Positions 43,513 through 53,078 of a DNA stretch of 64,000 nucleotides are shown here, in pieces; the stretch's first letter is position 1; each line of letters opens with the position of its first letter. A program made the translations under genes and the position numbers. The DNA lies in assembly GCA_009833045.1 (NCBI GenBank), contig WUUP01000001.1, positions 179,586 to 243,585 of the forward strand, written 5' to 3'. The notes beneath the pieces are model-generated. The model was not told the DNA's origin. It searched no databases and saw nothing but the letters and a program-made list of their open reading frames with translations. The DNA is from Saprospirales bacterium GYS_P2D. GTDB taxonomy: Bacteria > Bacteroidota > Bacteroidia > Chitinophagales > Saprospiraceae.

Positions 43513-44561
43513 TCACTTAAGTTCAGCCCATCAGCCAGTGCATATCGCTCCACCTGACGGATTACTTTTCCTGTCGGTGTTTCTTCAAATTTGGCCACAA
43601 AATAAATCAATTTTGGTCGCTCATATTTAGTCAATCTGATCCTGATTCCATTCCGGAGTTTATTTAGGTCAGTTGAATCTTTATTTCCTTCTATGATCAT
43701 GATCAGCTTTTCTCCGAGGAGAGGATCTGCTACAGAAGCGATAAAAAAGCGATGAGTTATTGAGGAACTTAGATTTCGTTCGACTTCTTCAGGGTGAATC
43801 TTCACACCACCAGAGTTGATCACATGATCATACCTACCTCTCCATCTAAAGGAATGCTCATCTACCAGATCCACTATATCATTAGTCAGTAGCGAATCAT
43901 CTAATAAATGTGGAGCAGTAATAATCAAACGAGACTCCCCATCTACCTCAAAGCTCACCCCGCCCACCGCCTCGAAGGGCGCTAAGCCTCCATCCGATAA
44001 GGGCCTAACAGCCACGTGAGTGATCGTCTCTGTCATGCCGTACGTATGATAAAATCTTGTATCTCCACTATAGCCATCTATCTCTGCCTGTAGCTCCGCT
44101 GACACAGGGCCTCCTCCCAAAATAATCTGCCTACAAAGTCCTATCTGCTGAGGACAATCTCTAAAAGCTAAAAGCAGCTGCATAGGAGTCATCGCTACAA
44201 AATCAACAGCTGTCTCTAATTGCACAAGAGGATTGCTCTGGGGCTCTATCAACACTATATCCATCTGACCAATGATAGCTCTCACCACCATCATCTTGCC
44301 AGCGATATACTTCACAGGTAGACAGAGTAATGCTCGATCTTCTTTGTCCAAATTGAAATACTCTATGGTCCGCTCTGCACTGGCTATCATCCTGTTTTTT
44401 GAGAGTGATATTACTTTGGGAGTACCCGTGGAGCCACTCGTCTTGATATGATAGGTAGTAGCATTATCCCAGTCTCTGAGGAGCTGCAGCACTTCCTCCA
44501 CCCATGGAGCGTCATGCTGCCAATTGATATTTATGTCTTGACCATTGAGATATACCTTCAT
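43509..44561 (-). CDS. menE: O-succinylbenzoate-CoA ligase, short form
   Basis: 350 residues, AMP-forming acyl-CoA synthetase. The phosphate loop KTSGSTGTPKVISLSK is already at residue about 40, so the N-terminal subdomain of longer MenE proteins (about 450 residues or more) is missing. Later motifs are intact: TYGMTETITHVAVR, the adenylate Asp in RWRGRYDHVINSGGVKIHPEEVE, and the C-terminal catalytic Lys in TPTGKVIRQ. Short MenE proteins are known in Bacteroidota. It follows menC by 6 bases and overlaps menF by four. Confidence 0.92.
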   Translation of the reverse strand: MKVYLNGQDININWQHDAPWVEEVLQLLRDWDNATTYHIKTSGSTGTPKVISLSKNRMIASAERTIEYFNLDKEDRALLCLPVKYIAGKMMVVRAIIGQMDIVLIEPQSNPLVQLETAVDFVAMTPMQLLLAFRDCPQQIGLCRQIILGGGPVSAELQAEIDGYSGDTRFYHTYGMTETITHVAVRPLSDGGLAPFEAVGGVSFEVDGESRLIITAPHLLDDSLLTNDIVDLVDEHSFRWRGRYDHVINSGGVKIHPEEVERNLSSSITHRFFIASVADPLLGEKLIMIIEGNKDSTDLNKLRNGIRIRLTKYERPKLIYFVAKFEETPTGKVIRQVERYALADGLNLSD

Positions 44562-44567
44562 GATAAT

Positions 44568-45590
44568 CTACTTCTGGATATTGATATCCCAAGACAGCTC
44601 CGGATCATACCAGATCGCTGCATCTTTGATATATAGCGGAGATGGGATATTATTCTCATAGAGCTGTCCTGTCCCAAGGCCTTGCGGCATGTCTGTATCC
44701 TTACTGGAGATCCATTGAGAGATAGCATTCAGACCAATATTCCCCTCGAGGGCAGATGTCGCCCACCAGCCGATGCCATAGTCTTCTGCCAGACTGATCC
44801 ACTCCTCGGCTGCATCCCAGCCTCCGATCAGAGATGGCTTGAGGATGATATACTGAGGCCTGATGGTATTAAGGATATGCTCTTTCTCCTTCAGACTACG
44901 TACACCTATGAGCTCCTCATCCAGTGCTATAGAGATAGGTGTAGTCTCACACAGCGCTGACATTTCTTCATACTGTTTGGGCTTGATAGGTTGCTCTATG
45001 GAGTGGATATCATACTCACTCAGCCGACGCAGCTTAGTGAGAGCCGTCCTCGGATGAAAAGCTCCATTAGCATCTACTCTTAGCTCCACATCATCAGCCG
45101 AAAACTGACTACGGACATATTTGATGAGCGAGATCTCTTCTTCAAAATCAATAGCTCCTATTTTCAATTTCAGACAGTGAAACCCTTCAGCTAATTTTTG
45201 CTTGATCTGTTGATACATATACTCTCGATCACCCATCCATATCAATCCATTGATAGGTATCCCTTCATTTCCTCTACTGAATGAAGTGTCCCACAGCGAA
45301 AACGGATCATCTGCAGCCCGACTAAGATCCAATATCTCCATCGCAAATCTCACAGCAGGAAAATCACTAAGGTCTCGATCCGGCCAGTCAGCAGTAGCTA
45401 ATAGCAGATCGATAGTATCTCGTGTCTCTACACTGAGCCCCTCTATGATAGATATCTCTGAGGCCGCTGACAGCCGATCATCTTCAGATAGAGTAAGTAG
45501 CCATGAGTCCTTAGTCTTGAGTATACCTCGTGATGTACCACTGGGCCGCTTAAAGATCAACTGATGATATTGAGATACGATATGCTGCAT
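44568..45590 (-). CDS. menC: O-succinylbenzoate synthase
   Basis: 340 residues, enolase superfamily. The acid/base Lys pair is in CLKLKIG, metal ligands are in RVDANGAF (Asp), SIEQPI (Glu) and IALDEEL (Asp), and the second Lys is in YIILKPSLIGG. It dehydrates the MenD/MenH product to o-succinylbenzoate. First gene of the men operon; a terminator separates it from the upstream alpha-oxoamine synthase gene. menB, menA and menH are not in the window. Confidence 0.95.
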   Translation of the reverse strand: MQHIVSQYHQLIFKRPSGTSRGILKTKDSWLLTLSEDDRLSAASEISIIEGLSVETRDTIDLLLATADWPDRDLSDFPAVRFAMEILDLSRAADDPFSLWDTSFSRGNEGIPINGLIWMGDREYMYQQIKQKLAEGFHCLKLKIGAIDFEEEISLIKYVRSQFSADDVELRVDANGAFHPRTALTKLRRLSEYDIHSIEQPIKPKQYEEMSALCETTPISIALDEELIGVRSLKEKEHILNTIRPQYIILKPSLIGGWDAAEEWISLAEDYGIGWWATSALEGNIGLNAISQWISSKDTDMPQGLGTGQLYENNIPSPLYIKDAAIWYDPELSWDINIQK

Positions 45591-45624
45591 AGATAGAAGC
45601 TGTGAAATTAGCGTATCTTATTCT

Positions 45625-45672
45625 AATAAAAAGGCTGACCTTTATGTTCGCACATATCAGTCAGCCTTTTGA
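45625..45672 (-). terminator. Terminator of the alpha-oxoamine synthase gene
   Basis: GGCTGAC (45633-45639) pairs with GTCAGCC (45660-45666), flanked by AAAAA on the left and TTTT on the right. On the minus strand the stem is followed by TTTTTATT, 18 bases after the stop of the upstream gene. It can also act on the plus strand. Confidence 0.85.
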
Positions 45673-45689
45673 CATATCAATCAGAGTAT

Positions 45690-47000
45690 TTAAACGCTTA
45701 CTCCTTTAGCAGATTTCATCCAGCTGAAATCCGTCATTTTTCTGAATCCTCTATACACGTCCTCCATTGTACGACCTTCATCCTCCAGAGCCTTTGGGAT
45801 ATGATGAGCTAATAGTCTGACAAAACGCTCAATATCCTCAAGATCTAAGTGATTATTAATCGTGAATCGTACCCCTGTACAGTTTTCTGGCACGGCAGGA
45901 TAGATAGCCAGATTGACCATATAGCCTTCCTGTCTTAGGATACGGTGGATGAGATTGTACCCAGTCCTTGGCAGTCCTAATCCTACAAAGAAAATCGGTG
46001 AAATATCATCAGAGACTACTGGCAGGCCATGCTCTTTTAAGAGGTGCTGCGTATAGTTGAGCTTTGTGTAAAACTCTCGCTGTAGATGGGTCAATTCATC
46101 GGATAAATGCACCTTAGCACTCCCTACTATTGCTCCAAGAGATCCAATCTGCAGAGGTCCAGAAAACATCAGATGCCCTCCGTACATCTTTGTCTTATGG
46201 CACCACTCGGCATTGGGAAATAAAATCACTCCACCTCCTGCAGCGAAGCTCTTATTGAGCGAAGTAGCGATGATCATACGCTCATGCTGTGACACTTGGG
46301 ATAACGCATAGCCTCTACCATGCTTTCCTGTCCAGCTCATCCCATGAGCATCATCACAGTAGACATGTAGCTGATCATACTTATACAGTAGTAGCTCAAT
46401 ATCCTTCATAGGAGCGAGATCACCGTACATAGAGTATACGCCATCCATGACATACCAGATCTTGTCGTAGCGCTCTTGTGCTGTCTGTATTTTTTCTTCG
46501 AGAGCGCCAAGATCACTGTGTCTGACTAAGCTGATATCAGTCCCCTGACCTTCGAGCACCTTCATAGCATACTGCATACTATAGTGGGCCTGATGATCTA
46601 CTATGACTAAATCCCGAGGCCCTACCATGAGTGGGAGTACCACTAAGTGCCCCATAGATGTAGAGGGCGTGATGATCAGATTTTTATTTTCGAAAATCTG
46701 ACTGAGTAAGCTCTCCGCCTCGGCATATAGCCCTGTGCTGATGTAGCTCCTACTACTGCTAAACTGAGTGCCAAAATTATTAATAGCCTCTATAGCCGCC
46801 AGCCGAACAGCCGGACTAAGCTCTAATCCCAGATAGGAGCAAGAGCCCAAATGGGTCTTTCTTTCGCCATTGATCGTGAGATTTTTACCATTGTACTTGG
46901 AGTCTTCTGTGTACAAAAAAGCGATACCGTCATCATGGGAGCGCTGAGATATAGCCACTACCCTGTCCACGGCTTTTTGAAAATGTGTTTTCGATTGCAT
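45690..47000 (-). CDS. Alpha-oxoamine synthase family PLP enzyme
   Basis: 436 residues, fold type I PLP enzyme. GSCSYLGLELSP is the family N-terminal motif, and FGTQFSSSRSYISTGLYAEAE is the substrate-side loop; YCDDAHGMSW contains the PLP-pyridine Asp and HGxS-like segment, and the Schiff-base Lys is in ATSLNKSFAAGGG. The family comprises 8-amino-7-oxononanoate synthase, 2-amino-3-ketobutyrate-CoA ligase and serine palmitoyltransferase, all joining an amino acid and an acyl-CoA. The C-terminal 40 residues extend beyond BioF. Neither bio nor tdh genes are nearby. Exact substrate open. Monocistronic, with a terminator. Confidence 0.87.
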   Translation of the reverse strand: MQSKTHFQKAVDRVVAISQRSHDDGIAFLYTEDSKYNGKNLTINGERKTHLGSCSYLGLELSPAVRLAAIEAINNFGTQFSSSRSYISTGLYAEAESLLSQIFENKNLIITPSTSMGHLVVLPLMVGPRDLVIVDHQAHYSMQYAMKVLEGQGTDISLVRHSDLGALEEKIQTAQERYDKIWYVMDGVYSMYGDLAPMKDIELLLYKYDQLHVYCDDAHGMSWTGKHGRGYALSQVSQHERMIIATSLNKSFAAGGGVILFPNAEWCHKTKMYGGHLMFSGPLQIGSLGAIVGSAKVHLSDELTHLQREFYTKLNYTQHLLKEHGLPVVSDDISPIFFVGLGLPRTGYNLIHRILRQEGYMVNLAIYPAVPENCTGVRFTINNHLDLEDIERFVRLLAHHIPKALEDEGRTMEDVYRGFRKMTDFSWMKSAKGVSV

Positions 47001-47145
47001 AAATACTATAATTGAAATACCGTTAAATAATCGAGGGATTATTCAATCGAAAACTTTCATACCCACTATGCTTCAGCGCATAGGCGGCCCACATGGACCT
47101 ATGTCTCTCAGGATGTCGCCTACTTTACATTTAGACACTCGAATA

Positions 47146-49656
47146 TTATGCCATTTCAGAAAAAGACCTAAGCAGTACGGGATTTTTTTGGAGATGTATA
47201 GTAAATGTAGAGCCTTTTCCCAGCTCAGAGTCTACGGTGATTTCACCACCATGTAGCTTGATGATTTTGCCACAGATCGCCAGCCCCACACCGGATCCTT
47301 CGTACTTTTCTTGAGCATGCAGCTTTTTGAATATTTTGAAAATATTCTCTTGTTGATTTTTGGGTATCCCAATACCATTGTCTGATACAGAGATATGCCA
47401 TTTATCGCTGGTAGATTTTGATTCGATTGTCACTTTCGGCGTCTCTCCTTCTTTCACAAATTTTATCGCATTCCTGATCAGATTGAGAAAGACTTGATAA
47501 AGTTTAATTTCATCACCTTTGATCAATAGTGGCAAATCTCCAATAATCACATCAGCACCTGCTTTATCAATATCAAAGTGAATATCCTTCAGTACATTTC
47601 TGATCAACATTTCAAGATTTATCTCATCAAACTTGATCTCGTCTCGATCTACTCTCGAGAAAGTCATTAGGTCATCCAGTAGTATACTCATATTGGATGT
47701 ACTCGACAGGATGATATCGAGCGATTCTCGACTTTTTGGTGATAGTACAGATCTTTCTTTGGTATTGATCAGCTGAGCAAAGCCACGTACAGTCCGCAGC
47801 GGACTTTTCAGATCGTGTGATGCCGTAGCTGCAAAGTTTTCGAGATTCATATTAGACTCGATATATCGCTCCAGTTCGGCGTTTTTATTAATTATTTCTT
47901 GTTCCTGTTGCTTTTCTTTAGTCACATCATCAAATACCATCATCACAATAGTCTTAGCACTCACATGGATCTTATACACTGTGATATTGATGATACGCTC
48001 TTCCCCTTTGACTAAGAATAAAGTCTGATACTCACAGGCATCCTCGGTTATTACTTTTGAGAGTAATTTATTAAATGTCTCTTTCCTTTCGATATGCTCG
48101 GCATCGGAGGCGGCTGGAGGGATCAGTTTCTCAAAGCTTTCGTAACTTAAGAAGACCTCAGCATTGTCGCCTACGAGTTTTTTCATAGCCTCATTTCGCA
48201 GGAGTAACGATCCATTTATTTGGCGACAGCCGTCCGTATTCTCTAATTCGATAATATCTATACCTTCAAAAGAATTTTGGAATAGAGTCTGGAAGACCTT
48301 AGCATTTTCAACCAGCTTTTGCTGCGAATCTCGCAGCTCAGTGACATCTGTATAGGTGAGTATTAGACCTGTTTTTTCTCCCTTTCCATTTTTTATATAA
48401 TTAGCCGTAGTCTGTACAAACAATGGCTTTTGATCTGCCTGAAAAGCCTCTACAATACGTGTCGTATCGAGTCCCTGATCTATGACTCGTCTGATAGCAG
48501 CAGTACCCTGCTTTTTGGTCAGTGTAGCTCCTGGATGTACTATATCCATCAAGTGCATTCCTATCATCTCCTGATAGGATATACCATGCATATCCGCAGA
48601 TGACTGAGACGCAAATGTCACATAACCTTCAAGATCGGTCTCTAGTATGCCTTGTACCGAACTATTAATCAGATTCAACAATTTTGCTTCCGAATCTGCC
48701 TTATCTTGATATGCTCTGACTCGCTGTGATATGTCACTTAGGCTGATAGATATTTGACCATTGGGCAAATCAAATGGTACAATAGTCCCCGATAGGTAAT
48801 GTACCATATCTGGATCGTATGTCGGCTTAAACTCTATATCAATACTCCTTGGTATATTCTCAAATATGACATACTGAATAAGTGTATTCATCTGCGACAC
48901 CTGAGCTGGTGCGAAATAATGGCTCAATTTTGACATTTCTTGACAGTCCGAGCCCATGATCTTTTTGAATGCAGGATTGCAATCCACAATCTGCTTATGC
49001 TCAAAATCATAGATGAATACAGCCTCAGTAGCACTTTTGAAAAGCTGCTCGTATCGATGTCTTTGGTCAGTCAAGTTTTGGCGTAGGGATACCAGTTTAG
49101 GAATATAGTGACTCGGCGAATTCATCAGATTGTGAATATTGCCCGCAGTAAAAAACAGGGTCACTATTAATAAGGAAAGGGAGGCAATTCTGTATTGCTC
49201 ATGAAAATGATAATACCATCCATTTTGGTAATCCAAAAACAAAGCAACTACTAAACCTGTCAGCATGCAGCCCAAGGCAATTTTCACGGCCTTCGATCGC
49301 TTGAGATATATGAATAGATCTATAGTGACGGGAATAAACAATAGTCCTTCAAACTTCAAGTGTGGGAATAATAGACTAAATGAAAAAATGACAATACTAC
49401 TAACTATGAAATAGATCGCAATACTGATCGATAAGCCAAGTTTTTCTTGATTCAGAAAAGCATAAAAGTAAGTGACCGACACAATAGTCACCAAAAGAAT
49501 AATAGCGACATTATGACTACCAGCTATCAGCATCCCCACTGCTAATAGTGCCGTAAACAAGGAAGACAGCTTGAGATCATGGCTCAGCTTTATCCTATTG
49601 GTCTGTTCGACCATTTTTTCAGTTATCCTATCTCTATGCCCTGTAGCACTATTCAT
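47146..49656 (-). CDS. Membrane-bound histidine kinase with three PAS domains
   Basis: 836 residues from ATG 49656 (the open frame extends to 49728, and ATG 49614 is another option). The N-terminal 180 residues are a multi-helix membrane module that includes FPHLKFEGLLFIPVTIDLFI at about 97-116, matching the giant kinase at the same relative place. Three PAS domains follow (KSATEAVFIYD, NSSVQGILETD, QNSFEGIDIIE). His614 in ASHDLKSPLRT is the phosphorylated residue; ATP-binding motifs DNGIGIP, GSGVGLAI and HGGEITVDS complete the kinase. No receiver gene lies next to it. Confidence 0.92.
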   Translation of the reverse strand: MNSATGHRDRITEKMVEQTNRIKLSHDLKLSSLFTALLAVGMLIAGSHNVAIILLVTIVSVTYFYAFLNQEKLGLSISIAIYFIVSSIVIFSFSLLFPHLKFEGLLFIPVTIDLFIYLKRSKAVKIALGCMLTGLVVALFLDYQNGWYYHFHEQYRIASLSLLIVTLFFTAGNIHNLMNSPSHYIPKLVSLRQNLTDQRHRYEQLFKSATEAVFIYDFEHKQIVDCNPAFKKIMGSDCQEMSKLSHYFAPAQVSQMNTLIQYVIFENIPRSIDIEFKPTYDPDMVHYLSGTIVPFDLPNGQISISLSDISQRVRAYQDKADSEAKLLNLINSSVQGILETDLEGYVTFASQSSADMHGISYQEMIGMHLMDIVHPGATLTKKQGTAAIRRVIDQGLDTTRIVEAFQADQKPLFVQTTANYIKNGKGEKTGLILTYTDVTELRDSQQKLVENAKVFQTLFQNSFEGIDIIELENTDGCRQINGSLLLRNEAMKKLVGDNAEVFLSYESFEKLIPPAASDAEHIERKETFNKLLSKVITEDACEYQTLFLVKGEERIINITVYKIHVSAKTIVMMVFDDVTKEKQQEQEIINKNAELERYIESNMNLENFAATASHDLKSPLRTVRGFAQLINTKERSVLSPKSRESLDIILSSTSNMSILLDDLMTFSRVDRDEIKFDEINLEMLIRNVLKDIHFDIDKAGADVIIGDLPLLIKGDEIKLYQVFLNLIRNAIKFVKEGETPKVTIESKSTSDKWHISVSDNGIGIPKNQQENIFKIFKKLHAQEKYEGSGVGLAICGKIIKLHGGEITVDSELGKGSTFTIHLQKNPVLLRSFSEMA

Positions 49657-49827
49657 TTCGCAATGTAGTTTCACGGTTGATGTGGGTCGATCTTTGTAAA
49701 GGGCGTGGTGTAAATAAAAAGGCACCAAAAAACGCTCATGCCCCTATCAAAAACTATACAAATAGCCTACTTATCGAAAAATACAAATTAATTACCCATT
49801 TTCACCCCCATGAAAACAGGTAGAACA

Positions 49828-51234
49828 ATGTCTAAGTATAACTATCAACAGCTATATAGCCAATACCACTTAAACGAGAAAAATCAGCAGCTACAGCAAC
49901 AGCTGGGTAGCTACCTCAGTCAATCTACTGAGGAATCTCGACCTGTGATTGATTTTACTGAGCCCGACGTAGAATATCAGTACTGGAAAGAGGCTTCTGT
50001 AACTGACTTTGCTGATTTTCAGCAGCAGCTCATCGAGCGATCTATCGCTCTACATCACCCCAAGTATATGGGCCATCAAGTGGCAGTGCCGTTACCAGAT
50101 ATAGCACTACTGGGCGCCACCTCTGATCTGCTCAATAATGGTATGGGCATCTATGAAATGGGCGCTGCTGGCACCGCTATGGAGAGAGTGTGCATAGATT
50201 ACTTTGCAGCAGCGATCGGGTATAGTGATGGAGCCTCTGGATTTTTGACATCAGGTGGTACTCTGGGTAATCTCACTGCGCTACTGGCTGCTCGTGCCAA
50301 AGCTAAAAGTAGACATCCTAAACAAGAAAAATGGGCGCTGATGGTATCCGAGCAGGCTCACTTTTGTGTAGAGCGGGCAGGCATCACTATGGGACTCTCC
50401 AATGATGATATCATCAAGGTAAAAACCATGCCCAACTATCAGATGGACATGTCAGATCTCAAAAAAAGATATAAACGGGCACTATCAGATGGATACCAGA
50501 TCATCGCTGTCATAGCCAGTGAGTGTAGCACCTCCACTGGCACCTATGATCAGCTGGATGAGATAGTTGACTTTTGTCAAAATAATGACCTGTGGCTGCA
50601 TGTAGACGGCGCCCATGGTGGAGCGGCGATATTCTCAGACAAGCTCAAGGCCAAGCTACTCCCATCGGTCGAGCTGGCAGACTCGATAGTCATCGATGCT
50701 CACAAGATGATGCTCGTACCGGCATTGGCTACAGCCGTAGTCTTCAAAAATGGAGATGATAGCTATAATAGCTTTAAACAGAAGGCTGACTACCTATTTG
50801 GTAAAAACCTCAAAGACCCTCATAATCTCGCAAAACGCACCTACGAGACAACAAAATACCTGATGAGTATCAAGGTATACTATCTACTGAAAAAATACGG
50901 GCCTCAGATAGTCGCTGACTATGTCGAGCGCCAGTATGGCTTAGCACATCAGATGTGGGACTATCTCGGACGAGAATCCGACTATGAGTGTGCTCACGAA
51001 CCGATGAGCAATATCCTCTGCTTCAGATATATCCCAAAAAATGAAGATATTAATACCATCAATCAACAAATCAGAGAACAAATCCTAAATGAAGGTGAAT
51101 ACTATATCGTATCAACAGTACTCCGAGGTGAGTACTATCTACGTGTGACTCTCATGAATCCTCTCACAGAATGGCAGCATATCCTGTCACTCATCCAGAC
51201 CATACGAGAGAAAGGTGCTAATCTATCCTCCTAA
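49828..51234 (+). CDS. Group II PLP-dependent amino-acid decarboxylase
   Basis: 468 residues from ATG 49828 (ATG 49810 is also possible). HPKYMGHQVAVPLPDIALLG, GFLTSGGTLGNLTALLAAR and HVDGAHGGAAIFS are conserved substrate and PLP contacts; the Schiff-base Lys is in IDAHKMMLVP. The family includes 2,4-diaminobutyrate, glutamate and aromatic amino-acid decarboxylases; the sequence looks closest to the diaminobutyrate/tyrosine-like group, but the substrate is not determined. Monocistronic; its last four bases overlap the convergent kinase-like gene. Confidence 0.9.
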   Translation: MSKYNYQQLYSQYHLNEKNQQLQQQLGSYLSQSTEESRPVIDFTEPDVEYQYWKEASVTDFADFQQQLIERSIALHHPKYMGHQVAVPLPDIALLGATSDLLNNGMGIYEMGAAGTAMERVCIDYFAAAIGYSDGASGFLTSGGTLGNLTALLAARAKAKSRHPKQEKWALMVSEQAHFCVERAGITMGLSNDDIIKVKTMPNYQMDMSDLKKRYKRALSDGYQIIAVIASECSTSTGTYDQLDEIVDFCQNNDLWLHVDGAHGGAAIFSDKLKAKLLPSVELADSIVIDAHKMMLVPALATAVVFKNGDDSYNSFKQKADYLFGKNLKDPHNLAKRTYETTKYLMSIKVYYLLKKYGPQIVADYVERQYGLAHQMWDYLGRESDYECAHEPMSNILCFRYIPKNEDINTINQQIREQILNEGEYYIVSTVLRGEYYLRVTLMNPLTEWQHILSLIQTIREKGANLSS

Positions 51235-52307
51235 GAGAATAGATTAGTCACTCTATTTTTTTCGATAGCTCGCAGTGCCTTAAAACAGAATCCTTCTGCT
51301 GCTTTGCCCAATGCGGCGAATCGCTTGTCCTGAGTGTAGCCGTGATGATAGCGATAGTAGATCTGCTGTACGATCACAGCTGTCTTGAATAGGCCATAGA
51401 CATAGTAATAAATAACATTGCTGACATCTCGACCTGATCGCTCAGCATACATATCTATGAGTTGGGCTTTGTTGGGATTGCCCGCCTGATAAGTGGGTAG
51501 TGAGATCAGCTCTCCGAATACGGCCAGATCTTCCTCCTCACTCCAATATGCCAAAGTAGTACCAAAATCCATTAATGGATCTCCCAATGTCGCCATCTCC
51601 CAGTCCAAAATCGCCACGATCTTAGTCCAGTCATCCTGAGCAAACATGACATTATCATACTTATAGTCATTGTGTATCAAGGTATGATCTGACTCTGTAG
51701 GGATGCTACTATTGAGCCACTCCATCACCTTTTCGATGACTTTGACATCGTCGGTCTTTGCCTTCAGATAGCGCTTCGTCCAGCCCTTGACCTGTCGCTC
51801 GTTAAATCCTTCAGGCTTACCCAGATCGCCGAGTCCCGCCTGCTCATAGTCCACCTCATGGAGCTCCACAAATGTATCGAGCCATGCCTGAGACATGATC
51901 GGATAGATCTCTTCACCGCCTTCTGTGAGCCCTTTGCCCCGTACGATGACTCCTTGGACTCGATCCATGACATAAAACTCACTACCAATGACACTATCAT
52001 CAGTACAGTGCCCATAGACCTCAGGTACTTTGTCAAATACTGGCTTGAGCAGATTTTGCACCTTGTACTCACGGCCCATGTCGTGTCCACTCTTGACATT
52101 AGCTCCAAATGGCGGACGTCGCAGGACGAGCTCCTTGTTTCCGACCTTCAAGAAGTAAGTCAGATTAGAGTATCCACCTGGAAATTGCTTCACCTCGATA
52201 GGAGCATCCCAGTCAGGGTTGAGACCTTGAAGATACTGGCTCAGCTGAGTCGTGTCGAGCTCCTCTCCTGCCCGGACCTTGATGGGTTGATCTATTTGTT
52301 TAGCCAT
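51231..52307 (-). CDS. APH-family phosphotransferase (ACAD10/11- and LvaA-like)
   Basis: 358 residues. PGGYSNLTYFLKV and LVLRRPPFG form the ATP loop and Lys/Arg region; the catalytic segment is IHNDYKYDNVMF (Asp214, Asn219), and Asp235 in AILDWEMATLGDPLMDFG is the metal ligand. This subgroup resembles the kinase domain of ACAD10/ACAD11 and LvaA of Pseudomonas, which phosphorylate the 4-hydroxyl of 4-hydroxyacyl-CoA. It starts two bases after the SDR gene and is the last gene of a three-gene group with a lactonase-like propeller. Aminoglycoside resistance is very unlikely given the motif set. Confidence 0.88.
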   Translation of the reverse strand: MAKQIDQPIKVRAGEELDTTQLSQYLQGLNPDWDAPIEVKQFPGGYSNLTYFLKVGNKELVLRRPPFGANVKSGHDMGREYKVQNLLKPVFDKVPEVYGHCTDDSVIGSEFYVMDRVQGVIVRGKGLTEGGEEIYPIMSQAWLDTFVELHEVDYEQAGLGDLGKPEGFNERQVKGWTKRYLKAKTDDVKVIEKVMEWLNSSIPTESDHTLIHNDYKYDNVMFAQDDWTKIVAILDWEMATLGDPLMDFGTTLAYWSEEEDLAVFGELISLPTYQAGNPNKAQLIDMYAERSGRDVSNVIYYYVYGLFKTAVIVQQIYYRYHHGYTQDKRFAALGKAAEGFCFKALRAIEKNRVTNLFS

Positions 52308-52309
52308 GA

Positions 52310-53047
52310 TTATCTAGAGTATCCTCCATCAATAGGTAGGCATATACCAGAGACAAATCTCGACTCCTCAGATGCCAGATATAGATATCCATAGGCTATA
52401 TCGATCGGATCTGCTAAGAATCCTACTGGGATCGTCATGAGCGCCATTTGTTTGACATTGTCAGGGATAGCATCTGTCATCGGCGTCTTAGTATATCCTG
52501 GAGCTATAGCATTAGCAGTGATACCGTATTTGCCAAATTCTACTGCCCATGTCTTTGTCATACCGATCACACCCGCCTTAGTGGCAGCATAGTTAGTCTG
52601 TCCATAGTTGCCACGAAGTCCTGTAGTGCTGGCAGCACTCACGATACGTCCATAGCCGTTTTCTTTCATGATTTTCACTACTGCTCGGGTAGCATAGAAT
52701 ATACCTGTTAGATTGACAGCGATCACAGCATCCCACTCTTCGTCAGACATTTTGAGCATAGTCTTGTCTCGAGTGATACCTGCGTTATTGATGAGGATAT
52801 CGATGCGTCCATACTTTTCAGCTGCGGCCGCTACTGCTGATTCTACAGCTGCTTTATCTGTGATCGATACTTTGACGAATTCTGCGGTGCCACCATTCGC
52901 ATTGATATCTGCAGCTACCTGCTCGCCTTCATCGAGTAGATCCCAGATGAGGACTTTAGCGCCTTCTTGGGCGAATAGTTCTGCTGTCGCTTGGCCGATA
53001 CCTCGAGCTCCTCCAGTGACTATCGCTACTTTATCTTTTAGTCTCAT
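52310..53047 (-). CDS. SDR, 3-oxoacyl-ACP/CoA reductase type (FabG-like)
   Basis: 245 residues, classical SDR. TGGARGIG is at 11-18, NNAG at 87-90, catalytic Ser140, Tyr153 and Lys157 (NYAATKAG), with VNAIAPGYTKTPMT-like product segment. Best family match is FabG/PhaB, reducing 3-oxoacyl thioesters with NAD(P)H. No fatty-acid synthesis genes surround it; instead it sits between a lactonase-like gene (31 bases upstream) and an acyl-CoA-kinase-like gene (2 bases downstream), which suggests a catabolic acyl-CoA role. Confidence 0.92.
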   Translation of the reverse strand: MRLKDKVAIVTGGARGIGQATAELFAQEGAKVLIWDLLDEGEQVAADINANGGTAEFVKVSITDKAAVESAVAAAAEKYGRIDILINNAGITRDKTMLKMSDEEWDAVIAVNLTGIFYATRAVVKIMKENGYGRIVSAASTTGLRGNYGQTNYAATKAGVIGMTKTWAVEFGKYGITANAIAPGYTKTPMTDAIPDNVKQMALMTIPVGFLADPIDIAYGYLYLASEESRFVSGICLPIDGGYSR

Positions 53048-53078
53048 ATTTTGATGTATTATACTGATTATTAATTGA

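Noticed and set aside
51231-52307. Aminoglycoside resistance kinase
   Set aside because: Motifs match the ACAD10/11-LvaA-like acyl-CoA group and the operon partners are metabolic.
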